Assembly: GCF_963576675.1 (NCBI RefSeq)
Contig: NC_088913.1
Location: 15,513,001-15,577,000, forward strand
Source of the DNA: Euphorbia lathyris
Taxonomy: Eukaryota > Streptophyta > Magnoliopsida > Malpighiales > Euphorbiaceae
Reading direction: 5' to 3'
DNA length: 64,000 bases
Shown one piece after another: positions 11,632 through 24,615 of this stretch; positions within the stretch are counted from its first letter, which is position 1, and each line of letters starts with the position of its first letter. The position numbers and the translations under genes were made by a program. The notes beneath the pieces are model-generated. The model ran no database searches and had not been told where the DNA came from. It saw only the letters and a list, made by a program, of their open reading frames with translations.

Positions 11632-11632
11632 G

Positions 11633-11645
11633 TGGTATCAGAGCC
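11633..11645 (+). promoter_or_regulatory. Element D primer-binding site
   Basis: TGGTATCAGAGCC, complementary to the 3' end of plant initiator tRNA-Met; it starts two bases after the LTR. Confidence 0.88.
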
Positions 11646-11958
11646 ATCGTTAAATCCGTTATTTCATATATGAAAATTTAGAAGTTTTTCAATAGGATTG
11701 AATAAATATTTATGGTTAGGATTAATTAACAAATTGTTTGATTAATTAATTCTAAAGATAAATAAATTTTAGTTAATTGTTAATTAAAATAGATTATGCG
11801 TATGTTCCTAATTATTTCGGTTGATAATCATTATAACAAAATCTATTTGTTTTATAGTTAGGTTAATAAAATTAGTTTTATTAATTCTAAAAGATAAAAC
11901 GGAAATCTATTGTAGTTTTTCCTATTTCTGAAAGTCGTTTTTAAACCGTTTTAAAATT

Positions 11959-12020
<62 letters not shown>

Positions 12021-13266
12021 TCGGAAATCAATAGTTTTCTGTTTTGATTATCGAATGAAAATTCGTTTAAAAGTTTGTTTTTACCAAGTTGTAAATCAAA
12101 GTGTTAAATGAATTGAAATCAAAATAATTGGGACATGCATAATCGACGTTTTATATGGTTATACTAATCTAAGGATTAATATAAAGATACAAAACGATTA
12201 GAAGTAAAATTGGATGAAAGTTAATTTGACGAGTTAATGTGATTAACCTAAATATTACATAAGCCGGTTATGTAATCAACCAATTAAATTTATTTAATTG
12301 AGTCTATGCATGTTTGGAGTTATGGACATATTTGGACCATCTTTTAGTCTTTTGGAATTTTTGAAATAGGGTCTGCGCGTCCTGCCTTTCTACTATCTAT
12401 TGTAATTTCTCCTCTCATCTAATTCCCTTCAATTCAGTTGAAGTTTTCTTATAGTAGTATAGAAATTAATATGTAATTTCAAGGCGTCATGGAGAAGACG
12501 GAGGACCTAAAGAGAAATATGTAATAGTTAGTATTTCCTTAGGTTTGACCTTTTAATCCGTCTCTGGCTCGACGGAATAATTTAGATGATATGTCCATAA
12601 CGCCAATGTATGTGAATGTATGTATGTCTGATGTATGCTAAAGCAAATCAAGACTAAGTTAGATTATGAGACTTAAATAAAATCCCTCGTTAAAAAGTTA
12701 AGTAAATAAGCAAGTTATTAAAATCGGTTGCCCCTCCCTAATATTATAATTCAGCCGGCAGTACTGGGGGCCTTTGGGTTGTTGGATAAAGTCAAGCTCG
12801 GGGTCTTATGGTAACACCTGGATTATCGAAAATCGTTCTTTCATGAATATGGGGTAATACTTAAATTAGATTATGATAATTGGATGAGCAAACTCATGTT
12901 GTCATAAACTAATGGGCAAAATGGTTGGGATTAATATGAATCACATATTAGTTACTAATGTGGTTAGTAACCCAATAACCTAGGAATCACATTCGAGATG
13001 TGATTGATTGCATGAATCTACCTAACAAATGGGACTAGCTTGTTGGCTAAAGTCAAGGCGAAATCTCAGGAGTTAGGATCCTAGCTCACTAAAGGATTTG
13101 TGAAATTCTTCGAATTAATATGGAGGGTTATTAATTTGGCAAAATAGTGGGAGCAATCTGAAATAAATTAAAAGGCCTATAATTTTAGATTGTTATACTT
13201 TAAAGCAAATGAATAACATACGTTTACTCTTTCTCACTCTCAGTTTAATTAAACACTCTTAAAATC
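11646..13266 (+). other. Element D leader with a (TA)n tract
   Basis: A long AT-rich untranslated leader with no convincing ORF. A pure (TA)n tract occupies 11961-12017. The sequence on both sides of the tract aligns with E's leader, but E has about 200 bp of extra GC-rich hairpin DNA at that point (57051-57230). Confidence 0.75.
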
Positions 13267-14080
13267 ATGACTAACACTAATCTGCAAAATACATTTACCG
13301 ATAACAAGTTGAATAGTTCAAACTTCACCGACTGGTATCGCAACCTCAAAATTGTTTTGAAGTTCGATAAAATAGGGTATGTATTTGATACATCGATACC
13401 CCCTATCCCTGAGGATGATGCTCCCATCGAGGAAATTGATGCTTACTAGAAGCACAAGGCTGATGATGATCATGCCGGATGCATCATACTTGCATCGATG
13501 ACATCGGAATTAAAAAAAAGGCAACTATGCCTGTTCCATCATCGTGCACCTAAAGGAACTGTTTGGGAAACAGACCAGGTGCGAACGCTACGAGATATCC
13601 AAGTTGCTATATCGTTGCAAGATGCAAGAGGGCACATCTATAATGACACATTGTGTCAAGATGATTGGCTACATTACCAAACTTTCTAGTATTGGATTCG
13701 CGATGGATAACGAACTAAGTGTAGACTTAATTATTCAATCCCTCCCAAAGAGTTATTCATAGTTCATCTTGAACTATCAGATGAATGACTTGCAAACCTC
13801 TTTTGAAGAGCTTGCAAATATGCTCAAGTCAGTTGAGCCCAATATTCAGAAAGACAAGGCTATACCGGCTCTTGTCATAGAGGGATCAAAGAAGAGGAAA
13901 GGGAATTCTCCCAATCCTAAACATCCCAAGAAAGGTAAGAAAGCCATGCCCACTAAAGTTAAGGGAAAGGAAGTGAAGAAGCCCAAAAGAAAGTGCCACT
14001 ATTATGGTGACGTGGGGCATTGGAAGAGAAATTGTTCTTTGTACCGAGCTACCCTCCAGAAGGGAAAAGCCGGTACTCCA
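13267..14080 (+). pseudogene. Element D gag (broken)
   Basis: It opens with the ATG that starts MTNTNLQN and contains the copia capsid-like segment (FTDWYRNLKIVLKFDKIGYV). TAG at 13447-13449 interrupts it; the same TAG is at the same codon in E. A deletion/A-run near 13512 then shifts frame; the remainder reads on at 13544-13762 and 13769-14080. The zinc knuckle CHYYGDVGHWKRNC (from about 13994) has Tyr in place of the second Cys. E retains CHFC, so the change is private to D. The product would be the nucleocapsid/capsid precursor. Confidence 0.8.
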
Positions 14081-16872
14081 ACATATGGTATGTTCTATAA
14101 AGAACAAACATTGCAATTTTTATAGAGATTCGATTTTCTATTTCTCAGGAATATCACAAAATGGGATTTATGTGTTGATTTCTGTTTTCGCAATTGATAC
14201 CAAAAGACATAAGCTAGATAATTCAACTTACTTGTGGCATTGTCGTTTAGGCCATATAAACAAAAGACGCATGCTTAAGCTACATCAAGATGGGTTTATA
14301 AATTCAATTGATCCTGAATCATTGGAAACATGCGAATCATGTTTAAAAGGTAAAATGACAAAGACACCCTTTAGCAATAAAGGTGAGCGTGTATCAGACA
14401 CTCTAGGACTCATTCATTCAGATGTATGCGGTCCTATGTCAGTCCAAGCAAGAGGAGGATTCAGATACTTCATAAGCTTCATAGATGACCATACTCGATA
14501 TGGTTATATCTACTTGATGAGGCACAAATCAGAAGCCTTTGACAAGTTCAAATGCTTCAAGAATGAAGTGGAAAATCAATTAGGAAAGAAAATAAAGACG
14601 CTTCGATCTGATCGAGGTGGCGAATATCTTTCTGATGATTTTCTGAATTATCTAACTGAATGTGGGATATGCTCACAATGGACACCTCCCTATACACCAC
14701 AACACAATGGTGTATCCGAGAGGAGAAACCGTACCCTATTAGATATGGTACGATCCATGATGAGCATGGCCTTACTTCCAAAGTCGTTCTGGGGCTATGC
14801 CTTAGAAACTGCCCTCTTCACCCTGAATCGAGTACCAACTAAATCCGCTAGTTCCACACCATATGAATTGTTCGTTGGTAGGAAACCTGTGTTCTCATTT
14901 ATGAGAGTATGGGGTTGTTCAGCATATGTCAAACGCATGGCGTCCGACAAATTAGATTCTAAATCTGATAAATGTTTCTTCATTGGATATCCCAAAGAAA
15001 CCATGGGGTATTACTTCTATCATCCAGATGATCAGAAAGTAATAGTATCCAGATACGCAACCTTCTTAGAGAAAGAGTTTCTCGAAGAAACACAAAAGGG
15101 AAGCGTGATTGAACTCGACGAAGTTCAAGAGGAAGAAACGCCGACTGAAACAACAGAAGCGGTTGAGGTGCCCGAAGAAGTCCCATTAGATGAGACAACA
15201 GTGGCACCTATTCGTAGATCACGAAGAGTTCGTGAACTCCCAGTTAGATATGGTTTTCTAGTGGGAGATGATAACGAGGTTCCCGTGTTAGACGACGAAC
15301 CCGAAAACTACGAAGAGGCTCTTACTAGTCGAGATTCTAAAGCATGGCTTGAAGCCATGGATTCTGAAATGGATTCCATGTATACTAACCAAGTGTGGAC
15401 TTTGGTTGATCCACCCGAAGGGATAATTCCCATTGGGTGCAGGTGGATCTTCAAAAAGAAGACTGACATGGATGGAAAGGTTAGCACCTACAAGGCTAGG
15501 TTGGTAGCGAAAGGATATCGTCAGAAACAAGGTGTTGATTATGACGAAACCTTCTCTCCTATTGCTATGTCCAAATCAATCAGAATCATGCTTGCCATTG
15601 CCGCTCATTTTGATTATGAGATTTGGCAAATGGATGTGAAAACAGCTTTCCTAAATGGAAATCTGCTTGAGGATGTATACATGATGCAGCCTGAAGGTTT
15701 CATATCAAAGGATGCAAATAAAGTTTGCAAACTTCAGAGATCCATTTATGGACTCAAGCAAGCATCTAGAAGCTGGAATAAGCGTTTTGACGAAACCATA
15801 AAACAATTTGATTTTCGAACAAAATTGCGAAGAAGCTTGCATTTACAAGAAAGCAAGTGGGAGCTCTATAGCATTTCTCATACTATATGTGGACGATATA
15901 CTGTTAATGGGAAATGACATTACTCTATTACAGTCGGTGAAAGTATGGTTATTCGGTAACTTCTCAATGAAAGACCTTGGTGAAGCAGCTTATATACTTG
16001 GTATAAAGATCTATAGAGATAGATCGCGAAGACTGCTTGGTCTTTCACAGGCTACATACATTGAAAAGGTGCTAAATCGGTTTAGCATGCTTGAATCGAA
16101 ACAAGGTAACTTACCCATGGTACATGGAGTAAAGTTAAACAATCATCAATGTCCTAAAACTGATGATGACAAACGATGCATGGCTATAGTCCCGTACGCC
16201 AGCGCGATCGGTTCGATTATGTATGCTATGCTATGCACTAGACCTGACGTAGCGTTCACGTTATCTGTAACGAGTCATTACCAAGGGAATCCGAGAGACG
16301 AGCATTAGATTGCCGTCAATAACATTCTTAAGTACTTGAGAAGGACTAAAGATATGTTCCTAGTGTACGGAGAAGGAGATCTGAAAATTGAAGGATTTTC
16401 AGACGCTAGTCATCTCACAGATGAGAATGATTTTAAATCCCAATCAGGATACCTGTTTATCTTGAATGGGGGCGCGGTCAGTTGGAAAAGTTTCAAGCAG
16501 GGAAGCGTAGCTTTCTCTACGACCGAGTCAGAGTACATCGCTGCTGCGGAAGCAGCAAAGGAAGCAGTTTGGATTAGAAAGTTCATTACAGAACTAGGAG
16601 TGGTGCCTGACATTGTCAATCCCATTACTCTGTACTGTGATAACAATGGAGCCATTGCGCAAGCAAAGGAACCACGGTCTCATAATGCATCCAAGCACTA
16701 CCTAAAGCGATACCACATCATTAGAGAGATTGTGGCTAGAGGAGATGTGAGAATAGAAAGAGTACCTACAGAGGACAACGTTGCAGATCCGTTGACAAAG
16801 CCTTTAACCCAAAAAGTACATGATCGTCATTTAACTTCTACTGGGATAAGTTTTAGAAACAATTGGCTTTAG
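14081..16872 (+). pseudogene. Element D pol: partial pre-integrase, integrase, RT and RNase H
   Basis: Compared with E it lacks about 170 bp around the protease active site, so no DTG motif remains. It then has the GAG-pre-integrase motif (LWHCRLGHINKRR), integrase (HSDVCGPM, SDRGGEYLSDDF, QHNGVSERRNRT) and RT (RWIFKKKTDMDG, QMDVKTAFLNG, YGLKQASRSW). RT crosses a 1-nt insertion in a T-run near 15812 and continues in another frame with YVDDILLMGND. RNase H (STTESEYIAAAEA, LYCDNNGAIAQ) ends at TAG 16870-16872. An in-frame TAG at 16306-16308 replaces the Trp of DEHW. The family resembles TNT1/Tork/Angela-type copia. Confidence 0.87.
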
Positions 16873-16874
16873 TC

Positions 16875-16886
16875 CAAGTGGGAGTA
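16875..16886 (+). other. Element D polypurine tract
   Basis: aagtgggagta lies immediately before the 3' LTR start (TGTTGGGG at 16887); the same string precedes E's 3' LTR. Confidence 0.75.
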
Positions 16887-18955
16887 TGTTGGGGTTTTAG
16901 TGTCCTATAGACAATTGTTGCAGGATACAAACTTAATGTAAATGAATTGTTCTTTATATCATTTGTTTTAATGAGATATATGATTTATAACTATATAAAG
17001 TCAATCCCTTTTAAGCACTAAATAAAGTCTAATAAAAGGAAATCCGTAAGTTTGTTTAAAGTGATTATAAAGTGTTCATACAAGCATGAAGTGAGACAAA
17101 ACTTTATAATAAACTAATAAACTTAAAACCACCCCAAGTCAAGTGATATATTTAGGATTGATATATCACGGTTGAGACTTGTATGTAACAATGTCTTCTG
17201 TCCGACAGAAAGCTGATCTCACAAGCTTCATATATATAGATATCTGGACAGTTACATAGATCCGGTGAAACGTTGTTCATTAGGATTGGGGATCCGATTT
17301 GAGATAACAGGATGGGTAGATTCTTCCTTGTCACTTGTTCATCTCATTGGTATTAATAGGTATAACTAATCCTCAGACTCAAAGGAATGTTAATTGGTCA
17401 TCCTGAATTACTGAATGTGAGACTTTGATCCTGTGGTCCCACGATCCTTAACAGAGATGACTCTGGGGTGTGAACTGCAAAGGTTGGGTGTCACAGGAGG
17501 TAATATCAGGGTAGTTATACAATGGATTGAGCATTTATCACTCCCGATTAATGGGAGATACATCCAAGGATCGCTTGTGGAAGACTCGACTCTAAATCCT
17601 TACAAGGTGATAGCTTAAGAGTAGAAATACAGATTTCACTTAACCTATCTATTTGAGTTGACTCGGCCTAGACAAGTAAAATGAACGTCTCGCTATATGT
17701 GACTTGACATTACCCATAGTCATAAGATTCAGTTCAAGGATGTAGTTGATAAAGGATCGAATTATACTGTAACTAATACGGAAGGGTTAACGACAGAATC
17801 AACATGTCTTCTTAACGGACTCTGGGGGAATGATTACAGACTTGCCTATAACATACTCAGTACATCATTCCGTTATGCAAGGATTAAATATAATTCTTGA
17901 AGAAATTAATTTAATAGTTGCATATGGCCAGAAGTAGTAAGAACCTAATGGATCACACATAAGACTTGGAACCAAAAGAGAGATGGATATGATTAATAGA
18001 TGGAAGCCCAATTGAGCCCAGTAAGGCCCATTTATATAGAGGAGGCCGAAATTTATATATAGTAAATAAGGAATTATTTTAATTCCATTAATCCTAATTT
18101 GATTAGGTTTGTGAATTAAATTAATTAAGAGATAATTAAGTTAGGAGTTTTAATTAGATTAATATACTCCTATTATTATCCAATTAGGTTATTTATTATT
18201 ATCCTAAATGTATTTGATATATTATAAGACAATAATTAGGAATCCTATTCCGAATGGAATTCCTATTAAGTAACCTATTCCTATCTAACTAGGGTTTAGA
18301 TACAAGCGACTGTATATACCCCCTCCCTATGAGAATTTCGACCAAGCTAATCCCCTCCCCTTATTATGATTTTCGAAACCTACATTAAGTGAGAGAGATT
18401 GAATTCGCATCCCCTAGTTCGTGGACAAGAATTCATACGGCTTCCGTCAATTGATTAATCTCATCCATCTCCTTTTCTCTTTGATCTTGTGTTGGTTAAT
18501 TAGAGGCAATCTAATTTGGTTGCATCTCATAAGGGTTGATTCTAACTTAATCTCACCGTGTTCACGAAAGAAGGAAAAACAATCAAAAGGGAGAAATTCG
18601 TTTTTCTTCGCCTACATCAGGTCAGTTCACTATTTCGCGGATTCCCGGAGATTGAACCGTCAGATCGTCGCGATTTGTGGACAGTAGCTTCTAGACATAT
18701 TCTTCCACGTTTCCACCGAAGGGATTGTCGTTCGGAGGTCTGGAAGGTCTGTTTCGGATAGGGGAAGATTGGTAAACAGTTTACATCTCCTTTGAAGTTG
18801 TGGGCACTTCGTTTGCAACGGTAGATTGATCATCGAAAGGTATTTCTTCTTATCCCTCTTTATATGAAATAACGATTAACGGATCCTATGGTTAAAAGGA
18901 AGTAGGCTAAAAATTTTATATTTCCGCTGCTATACCTTAGCCTTAATTTCCTACA
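16887..18955 (+). repeat. Element D 3' LTR
   Basis: 2069 bp, same length and termini as 9563-11631, about 18 substitutions and no indel seen by eye. Followed by the ACTTA duplication. Confidence 0.95.
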
Positions 18956-21617
18956 ACTTAGACCATCTAAAACAGGAACACCATCATCCAAGACAGAACC
19001 GGGAATCCTGATAGAGGCACTGAGCATACTCAAAATATATTCTTGGGATTTGCCTACCCAGGTGAAAGTGTCAGTCAGCATGGCATAAGCTTGATGATCC
19101 ATCTTGAGCAAAGCCGAATCATAGAACTGACGTTGAGCATTCGTGTGGCGAATATGTTTGAAGGTGGCTTGAGAGTATTGTAGGATTTCATTTGTCTTGA
19201 CTTGGTCAGTTTCCATTTCTTCCTTACTCAAGTTGAGTAGGCGGACAGCCTCACTGATCGGCTCAATGGAGCACTGGGAAGAAGAGGAGATTAACTCACG
19301 AGTTCTTGTCTGCTCAGTATGTAGCTGGGCGAAAAGTTGATGAACCTCAGCAAAGGTTGCATACATTGAGTTCATAGCTGACAAGTTGTTGAGTTGACCG
19401 TGGAGAGAGTTCATATGGTTTACCATTGTCAGTTGGAGTTCAACCATCTTTACTATAGATTCCTGCTTAGGTTGTTGAGATTGGAGAGATATCATGACAC
19501 TCAGAAGATCCTTGAGACCTTTGATTTTAGTTAAGAGCTGAGTGATAGAGGAAAGTTGAGTTGGCTCAACATGAATAGACCCTGCGGCTTCGGCATTGGA
19601 TTGATGAATATCCTGAAGTAGGGCTTGAGTTGAGTCGATGATTCGGCCTCCAGACTCAGTAGCATGCAAGTACGCGTAGGATTCATCATTTTGTGGCCCA
19701 GATGCCGGAATATGAGTAGCACCGGATGGAGGAGGTGTTTGGTGCGGTCCAGAAGTAGATGTGCCAGCGAGGTCAGCGGTTGGACTTTTATTCAGATTAC
19801 CAGCAAGAACTGACTGGTTAGCGTTCTGCGTTGAAGGATTTGGAAGAGGATGATCAGCAGAGTTATTGACTGGTTCAGTGTCAGCTGGAATTGGAGTTGA
19901 AGATGGAGGAATTTCAAGGCTAACATGAGCAGACTTTTCCTGCGCTGACTCAGTGGTTTGACTAGCAGGAACTTCAAGCACTTGCTTGGTAAAGATTGGA
20001 TTTTCTGGAGTCTTGGGATCGGCTTGTTCCTCAGCTTGAGAAACAGAGGCTTGCTTTTTCTGGAGTTTCCTTGGAGAAGGCTCAGTGGTATTGGAGAAGA
20101 ATTTGAATTGCATTGTAGTGAGGTCAGTGATGGGATCCCGTAGAGGAGAATCATCCAGAAGGTCAATGACTGGAGATTTATGAGCCTTTTTCTTGAGCCG
20201 TTTGAATTTTTTAGCCTTTGGAGGAGAGGGGTCAGCTGGAATAGAGTCAAGAGATTCAGAAGATGAGTTTACCCCTAGGTCAGCATGATCCTTCGAGTTG
20301 GCTCAGTTTTTTCTTCAACCTGCTCAGCGTTAACTGTATGTACATGCTCAGCAGCCATTGTCTCCTCAACATCAAACTGACCTCCGAGATCACCTAACTC
20401 TTCTTCATCTTGGTCAGTAGGGGTTTTCTCAAGATCAATCTCTTGGCTTCTCACAAAGTGTGAGTCTTCAGATATGACAGAGGTGAGAGGGGGTGCATCA
20501 ATAGGGTTCAACCCAGAGGAGATCTTCTTCTTCTTTCTCAGAGGCTGCTCGGGAGTGTCCTCTTTTTCTTCCTCAGGCTCATCTTGCCTTTTCAGTTTTT
20601 CTGCTGACTTGGGTCCATCCTGACCTTGCTCAGCTTCAGTTTTCTTTCCTTTGGACACAATCCGAATCTTTTTTGGGGCAGCATCAATGTCTTTAGAAGA
20701 GGTTTGAATAGCTTTCCTCTTTCTGTCTTGCTTATCAGCGCGAGCTTGCTTTACTTTCTTCCCTTCTCTGGTCAGCATGCCCTGTGTTTCCTTAGTTGCG
20801 GCCCCCTTTCCTTTCTTGGGCACGATGGGTTGGTCGTAGGCCAGACCGAACAGTATGCCAGCTGTAATCTCCGTTCCCCAAACGTTGATTTCCTCAACTA
20901 AACTCACTTGGCAGTCTTTAAGAATTTTGGTGATCAGTGAGCCTAACCTAAGAGTGCCAGTGCTTCGTTGGAAAGCACCGATGAGAAAAACTGGCATGTT
21001 GAGTGGTTTGTAGGTCAGCATATGCCAGATAAAGCATTGCTCAAAATTTAATGCTGAGGATGTGGAGTTGACCTTGGGGAAAATAAAGTTCGTCAGGATG
21101 TAGTGGGCCATCTTCTGATTCTGACCTATGGAAGTGCTAGCGATTTCCCCTACATGATCGGCGGGCTTGCAAAACTCAGTGGGATATTCGATTTTAGTGT
21201 GGTCGTTGGTGGTTCTGAGTTTGGCTCCTTTGTTGGTCAGCTTGAGTAGGGTGGCAAGATAGGGAGGATTGACAAAGATTTCTTTCCCTTGGACCTTGGT
21301 GACCATGTAGTCCCTGTCATCATCAGCGGCCCTCAAATTGGCGTAGAATTCCTTTACCAATTCTGGGTAGGTAGCTTCTCGAATGGAAAATAGCTCGGTC
21401 CAGCCATTTTGAGAGATCCATTCGCAGAAGGGTTTTTCAGCTTTGACGAATCCATCAGAGAACCAGCGTGAATGGTCAACCTTGTATCCTCTGACACTGT
21501 TGTATACCAGTGAGTAAGTACATTCCATTGGTTTCTTCCCCTTATCCTTTTTCTGTTTCTTTTTCGACGAAGTTGCAAGGTCAGCGTGGGGGCTCTTTCT
21601 CGGAGTCTGGTCATGCT
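18956..21617 (-). pseudogene. Element B third ORF, central segment
   Basis: On the minus strand it continues from the N-terminal stub at 33092. Up to about 20290 it has the conserved domain also seen in C (PFCEWISQNGWTELFS, VNPPYLATLLKLTNKG, FIWHMLTYKPLNMPVFLIGA), resembling what databases call putative plant transposon protein. A Lys/Arg-rich stretch with several possible nuclear localisation signals and an acidic stretch follow. A frameshift near 20285 creates a stop (TAG at 20275-20277). The original frame continues as a Pro/Ser/Thr-rich linker and a helical C-terminal region (SSSSQCSIEPISEAVRLLNL) until D cuts it at 18956. Function is unknown to me. Cut by C at the ATGCT duplication (21613-21617). 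Confidence 0.82.
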
Positions 21618-22808
21618 TGTTGAAACACCTTTCTACATAATTTTGATTTGACAAAATTGTTTAAGTATAATTAAAAACATATTCTAAACACACTAAGTTT
21701 AAATACTTTGATTTATTCTACTAGTGTGTTTGTTCAATGTTGAGTTAAATTGTTTATAAGACACAAAATTAAAAGGCCCAAGCCCAATACAAGAGTCAAA
21801 GCCCAAGTCAAATGATTCAAGACAACTCGGCCCGCGAATGTTAAAACGTTGTCGTTATGGACAAAACGCAACTCAGCGGAAGAAGGATCTAGAAGACCTT
21901 CAGGGAACAATTTCGGAACGAAGCTGCTGAGTTGATTCGACAAAGCGTACAAGACAGCAGCTGGCTAAGGAAAACTTCCAGACAAAGTGTTTCCACTTTG
22001 GGTAAAGTTCAGACGACACAGTATGCTGTCTAGTTGACATTACCATAAATGGAGAGACACTCTGCCGAGCTGACCTAAAGCTGACTGAGGACAGAAGATA
22101 CTCAAATCTGATTGGCCGAGAGCTCTGAGCAAGTCAGGATGACAATGACAGGAAGCCGTTTCCCTCCAACGGTTATTTCGAAATTCGAAATGACCGATGT
22201 CCAGACGTCTCTATAAATAGTGCCATCAGAAGCTTCATTCAATACAGAACTTGATCAAGCCATTACGCTGACCAAATTTCTACGCAAGTTCTGCAAGCAA
22301 AAAGCAAAGCAATCTTACACTATATTTCATATCTTTTGTGTAAAAGTCTAGAGTGATTATTCAATCATCTAAGATTGTAAAAGGTTTGAGGCTCTACCTT
22401 TAAAGAGCTCAGTAGAGGATTCGAAAGCTCGGAACGTGTTCCGGGGACAAGACGTAGGCTTAGAAGCCGAACCTGGATAAATCTGCTGAGTAACGCATTT
22501 CTTACCTTAAACTCCTTATATATATTGCTTGCTTAAATAACCAAAAACTGACCAAGTAAAGAGATCAAGCTGAGTTGTGCGCATCAAACATCTGAGCTCA
22601 GGAATAGACTTTAAGTGCTATCTCCTGACTCAAGCTAAGAAACTGACCTAGTCACCAGTTGACTAAGCCAGTATCTTGCTGTTTACTCAGTGCCGCTGTT
22701 AAAACCTTTTCTCTTAAGAAAAGAAGTCTGCCCTAAATTACAAAAAGTTTAAATAGTTCCTAACCCCCCCCCTTGGAACTATAATTGTAACCCTACAAGG
22801 GACCAACA
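21618..22808 (+). repeat. Element C 5' LTR
   Basis: TGTTGAAACACC...GACCAACA, 1191 bp. It is shorter than the 3' copy because 149 bp between two CTAAG repeats is missing at 22369-22373. The C-run near the end has 9 C against 15 in the 3' LTR. Confidence 0.94.
22212..22219 (+). promoter_or_regulatory. TATA box of the C 5' LTR
   Basis: TATAAATA in the context GTCTCTATAAATAGTG, conserved in the 3' LTR at 32216-32223. Confidence 0.55.
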
Positions 22809-22810
22809 AG

Positions 22811-22823
22811 TGGTATCAGAGCC
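22811..22823 (+). promoter_or_regulatory. Element C primer-binding site
   Basis: TGGTATCAGAGCC starts 2 bp after the LTR; initiator tRNA-Met type. Confidence 0.88.
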
Positions 22824-22870
22824 TAAAAGCTCACTGTAAAAGGTTTAACAACCTTGAGCTGATCCCCACT

Positions 22871-24610
22871 ATGGGCGAAAACAGTACTCGGTTTCTCCCA
22901 GGAAACCAAACAACTCAGATATTGCTTGAGGGGTTGTCCATCACTCGGCCTCCCCTATTCTTCGGGTCTAACTATACCTTCTGGAAGAATATGATGAAAA
23001 ATTTCATTCAGGCTACAAATATGAGTGCCTAATTATCTATAGTGCAAAGCCCATTTGTACCTGTCGAAGTTGTGGCTGGCCAAACAGTTGTAAAAGCTGA
23101 GGCCAAATGGACAGAGGATGATCTCAAGAAGCTTCAAAATCACACTTCGGCTATTAATATGCTTCACTGTGCGCTCGATGCTGCAGAATATAATAAAATT
23201 TCAGGTTGTGAGTCGGCGCAAGAGATCTGGAAGAAGCTGGAGGTCACCTACGAAGGAACCAATAAAGTAAAGGAGTCCAAGGTGAACCAACAGATGAGAC
23301 TGTACGAGCTGTTCGAGATGAACAATGATGAGGGCATATCTGACATGAATGCAAGGTTTACCAACATCATAAATGAGCTCAAGAGACTTGGGAAGATCTT
23401 CACTGAGGAAGAACAAGTCAAAAAGATACTCAGGAGTCTTCCTAAAGACTGGCAAGCAAAGAAGACCGTTGTTGGGGAAGCTCGGGACTTAACCACCTAC
23501 AAATATGACGAACTCATCGGCTCGTTGCTGACCCATGAGATATCAATGAAAAACTTCGAGGTGAAGGAAAAGTCTAAAGACAAGAAGCAGAAATCTCTTG
23601 TCATGAAAGCTGACTCCACTGATGGGAGCTCAACAGATGATGAAGAGATGGCTATGTTCACAAGGAAGATGAAAAGGCTGTTTAAGAAAAATGACAAATA
23701 TTCTAAGAAGCCTTACAGAAAGTTTGATAAGTATAAAGTTGAGTCCAGCGACAGCAAATACAAGAAAGACAACTCAAAGCCCATTACATGCTTTGAATGT
23801 CATCAAACTGGCCACATAAAGTCAAGCTACCCCACGCTGAGGAAAGATAAGAAGAACGGCAAAAAGGCAATGGTGGCTACATGGAGCGACAGTGATGAGT
23901 CTTCATCAACAGAAGCTGAGGCCACTGAGTCAGTGAAGATATGCTTCATGGCTGACGAACTTGCTGAGCCGTGCATCTCTGAGCATGCTGACCCCTCCGT
24001 TGCATCTGACGATGAGGATCAATCAAATGAGGTAATACCACTTTCCCAGCTCAGAAACGAAATGGGTAATGCCCTGAGTGATCTCTATACATTTGTCAAA
24101 AAGTGTAATAAGAAAATTAGAGCACTCAGCAGGCGCTGTGACGAAGTTGAAGAGGTCAAGCTGAGTGACCTCAGATACATTCTTCAGGACAACTCAACTT
24201 TGCATGACAACATGAAGATCATACATGAGTCTGTCTCTGAAGTCCAATCAGTTTCAAAGAAACTGAGAAAGGACGTCACAACTATCCAGAACCAATTAAA
24301 GGTTCCAAATAAAAGAAACATTCCTCTGAGAACTCAGTACCAAGGTACTCAGCAGAGATGGAATCCCCAGCAGAATGTCCAGTGTGACTTCTGTGGGAAG
24401 AAAGGTCACACCACAAAGGTGTGATGGCATGCTCAGCACTGGGGTGCTGACCAGTCAGTGAGACAACCTAAACAGAAGGTCAGCTGTGACTTCTGTGGAA
24501 AGAATGGCCATACTGTCAAGGTATGCTGCCATAAAATAAAATATGATGCTTTACCTGTTGAACCTAACAAGCAAGGACCCAAAAGGAATTGGGTACCTAA
24601 AAGTAACTAG
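22871..24610 (+). pseudogene. Element C gag (broken by two stops)
   Basis: The start is ATG at 22871, matching B gag (MGENSTRFLPGNQT). It contains the copia capsid-type region (GCESAQEIWKKLEVTYEG, KILRSLPKDWQAKKTVV). TAA at 23030-23032 stands where B has Trp, and TGA at 24422-24424 where a knuckle Cys is expected. Three zinc-knuckle-like motifs are visible: CFECHQTGHIKSSY (last Cys lost), CDFCGKKGHTTKV plus stop, and an intact CDFCGKNGHTVKVC near 24488-24530. Between the first two is a charged helical stretch. It ends WVPKSN with TAG at 24608-24610, 5 bp before the pol ATG. Several knuckles in gag fit Sireviruses. Confidence 0.85.
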
Positions 24611-24615
24611 TTACA

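Larger units (their letters stand above)
9563..18955 (+). mobile_element. Element D: copia retrotransposon inserted in B's third ORF
   Basis: A complete 9393-bp element flanked by a perfect ACTTA duplication (9558-9562, 18956-18960). Both LTRs are exactly 2069 bp and differ at about 18 positions by eye (about 0.9%), so it is the youngest datable insertion here. At 1.3e-8 substitutions per site per year (an assumed rate) this is roughly a third of a million years. Order: LTR, PBS, long leader, gag, pol, purine tract, LTR. The coding region is defective. Confidence 0.95.

Noticed and set aside
11633..11645. tRNA gene at the initiator tRNA-Met match
   Set aside because: Only the 13-nt primer complement is present in each of five places; no cloverleaf.
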